Origin: Syngnathus acus
Taxonomy: Eukaryota; Chordata; Actinopteri; Syngnathiformes; Syngnathidae
Direction: 5' to 3'
Assembly: GCF_901709675.1 (NCBI RefSeq)
Contig: NC_051097.1
Span: 2,656,539-2,720,538, forward strand
DNA: 64,000 bases
Positions 62,613 through 64,000 of the stretch are shown one piece after another; position 1 is the first letter of the stretch, and the number at the start of each line of letters is the position of its first letter. The notes under the pieces are model-generated. The model worked only from the letters and a program-made list of their open reading frames with translations, searched no databases and was not told the DNA's origin. The translations under genes and the position numbers were made by a program.

Positions 62613-63584
62613 AGTTCGGGGGAAAACAACTCACACACGCAAACCAAATGAAGCATTTAAAGATAAAACTGACATTAAACATCCCAGGCACTGCTAATCT
62701 CCTCTGCATCATTAACTGATTGAAATCCAATTTGCTACTAGGATCAAAGTACTTGTTGCTTAATTTCTGTACATGACACTAAAAGCACACTCACAAGTAA
62801 GAGGAGACCAACACCAAAAAAAAAGTGTTTCGGGTGATAGGTCGCCCGTAAAAAGACAATTTCATTTCTAAATAGCTTGAAAATGTAACGCCAGAACAAA
62901 GAGTAGGTTGTGACGAGTGAGGAGTGTTAATACAGCATCTAATACAGCATACAGAAGGGTGGAATTGTTCCTGCTCGGCGAACCGGCCAGAAAGCCAAAG
63001 AGGGTGCAAGTAGCAAGCACAATGACTTGGCCGGGAATGGATGAGTAAGCAAAATAATCATCAGACACAAAAGAAGAACAGCACAAAAAAGTCACAATGA
63101 ATGTTGACAGAACACTGCAATCTGTCTGAATACAAACCAGATGCACAGACACGTGCATCCACCAACACACACACACATACACACAAACACAAAGAACCTT
63201 CTGTTTATCCATCAATATGTTGACTTTCTACAAACTACTCTGCATTTATATTGTTTCTGCTGCCTTTAAGGGAGTTTGGTTTCCACTGAGAGTTTTAGAC
63301 TGCCAAGTGTTACATTATTTCCATTTTTTTGTTATTTAAGAAAAACAATCAATGCATTAAATTGACACAACCTTTACAAGAATAAAAAAATACTATAATA
63401 AAAAAATGTATTCTTAATTCATACCCTGAAGCTCAGCTGGCGAATGTCTATGCAGGTTTTGCACTTTGTGTTTTATATTATATTTATTTTTTTAAACAAA
63501 GAAACCAACTATTCTGTAAGCAGCGATAAACAGTCCGATCTTGACAATCAAATCACATTTTTTCACATGTAAAGAATCTATATA

Positions 63585-64000
63585 CTGTATTCTTCGGACT
63601 ATAAGTTGCAGTTTTTTTCCATAGTTTGGCCAGGGGTGCGACTTATAATCAGGAGCGACTTATATGTGAAATTATTAACACATTATTACTTGATCATTAA
63701 CACATTACTTACTTCCTAGTATAGTTGATCACTTCACAAGTTATTTTCACTTTAAACCGCATGAGGGCGCACTAGGCCTGTGTAATAATTGGAACCGCGA
63801 TCGACAATGAGTCTGACCTCAGCGCCGCTTGTAGTACTTCCGGAGTCAGCAGTGGCGTTGTTTCTAAGTGACACAAAGGACGAAGATTTCGATGGATTTA
63901 ATGATTTGGAGGATGGTTTGATAAACTTAATATTTATGTTATAGTTATTTGAATAACTATTAATATGTTACGTCAGGCAAGTTTTTAGTTCCTCGTTTGT
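63585..64000. mobile_element. TA-flanked element, ccggactataag subfamily, copy 3 (cut by window end)
   Basis: The left end ctgtattcttcggactataa is flanked by TA. The interior matches 53292-54569 closely (attacttgatcattaacac and the acidic tail region) and shows the uninterrupted site of the 53739 insertion near 63829. Confidence 0.8.

Larger units (their letters stand above)
58151..64000 (-). other. dcc intron upstream of exon 1 (partial)
   Basis: Begins, next to exon 1, with about 270 bp of C-rich sequence (gene sense) that stays open in the exon 1 frame. It then holds a BED-type hAT fragment, SINE copies, an ATGG microsatellite and the start of a TA-flanked element. I looked for the Ig4 exon here and did not find it. 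Confidence 0.8.

Noticed and set aside
58151-64000. Search for the dcc Ig4 exon
   Set aside because: No stretch with the Ig strand C tryptophan and YxC strand F pattern with splice sites was visible on the minus strand; the exon is probably beyond 64000.

Overview
The window is vertebrate genomic DNA, almost certainly from a ray-finned (teleost) fish. The evidence is the dcc coding sequence, a dense set of short interspersed elements of fish type (hAT and TA-flanked MITEs, a Tc1-like transposon, tRNA-derived SINEs, L2/Rex-like LINE tails) and very long microsatellites. I cannot name the species.

One host gene is visible, on the minus strand: dcc, the netrin receptor 'deleted in colorectal carcinoma'. 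Sixteen consecutive internal exons run from 58150 down to 1051. They join in one reading frame with GT..AG introns and matching phases (2,140 nt, about 713 codons). They encode the six fibronectin type III (FN3) domains, two exons or more per domain, then the juxtamembrane stalk, the transmembrane helix and the first cytoplasmic residues. The Ig domains and signal peptide lie upstream (beyond 64000) and most of the cytoplasmic tail lies downstream (before 1); neither is in the window. Exon 10 carries two in-frame acceptors 66 nt apart, in the position where mammalian DCC makes its long and short FN4-FN5 linker isoforms.

Everything else is intron. From low to high coordinates: 1-7 kb (after exon 16, and intron 15) has TATC and CATAC microsatellites and a hAT MITE with a perfect 8-bp duplication. 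7-10.3 kb (intron 14) has a pogo-like element and a deleted Tigger-like element. 10.6-12.8 kb (intron 12) has a hAT element that itself received a TA-flanked element with a 251-bp tandem array. 12.9-18.2 kb (intron 11) has a LINE fragment, a SINE with a long ATCC tail and three hAT MITEs. 19.6-25 kb holds a third TA-flanked element. 27.9-40 kb (intron 5) is a 12-kb repeat-rich intron with a 143-bp CA run, a hAT element with transposase remnant, LINE pieces and a telomere-like minisatellite. 40-45.7 kb holds a full-length but broken Tc1-like transposon. 47.5-58 kb (intron 1) holds a second, inverted copy of the 251-bp-array element, a Tigger-like MITE, a BED-type hAT and a nested TA element. 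58.2-64 kb holds a hAT BED-finger fragment, SINEs and the start of another TA element.

I found no evidence of a new multigene system. The points most worth a second look are the alternative acceptor in exon 10, the inverted pair of 1.4-1.6 kb elements that bracket exons 2-12, and the 251-bp units that each carry a consensus splice donor.
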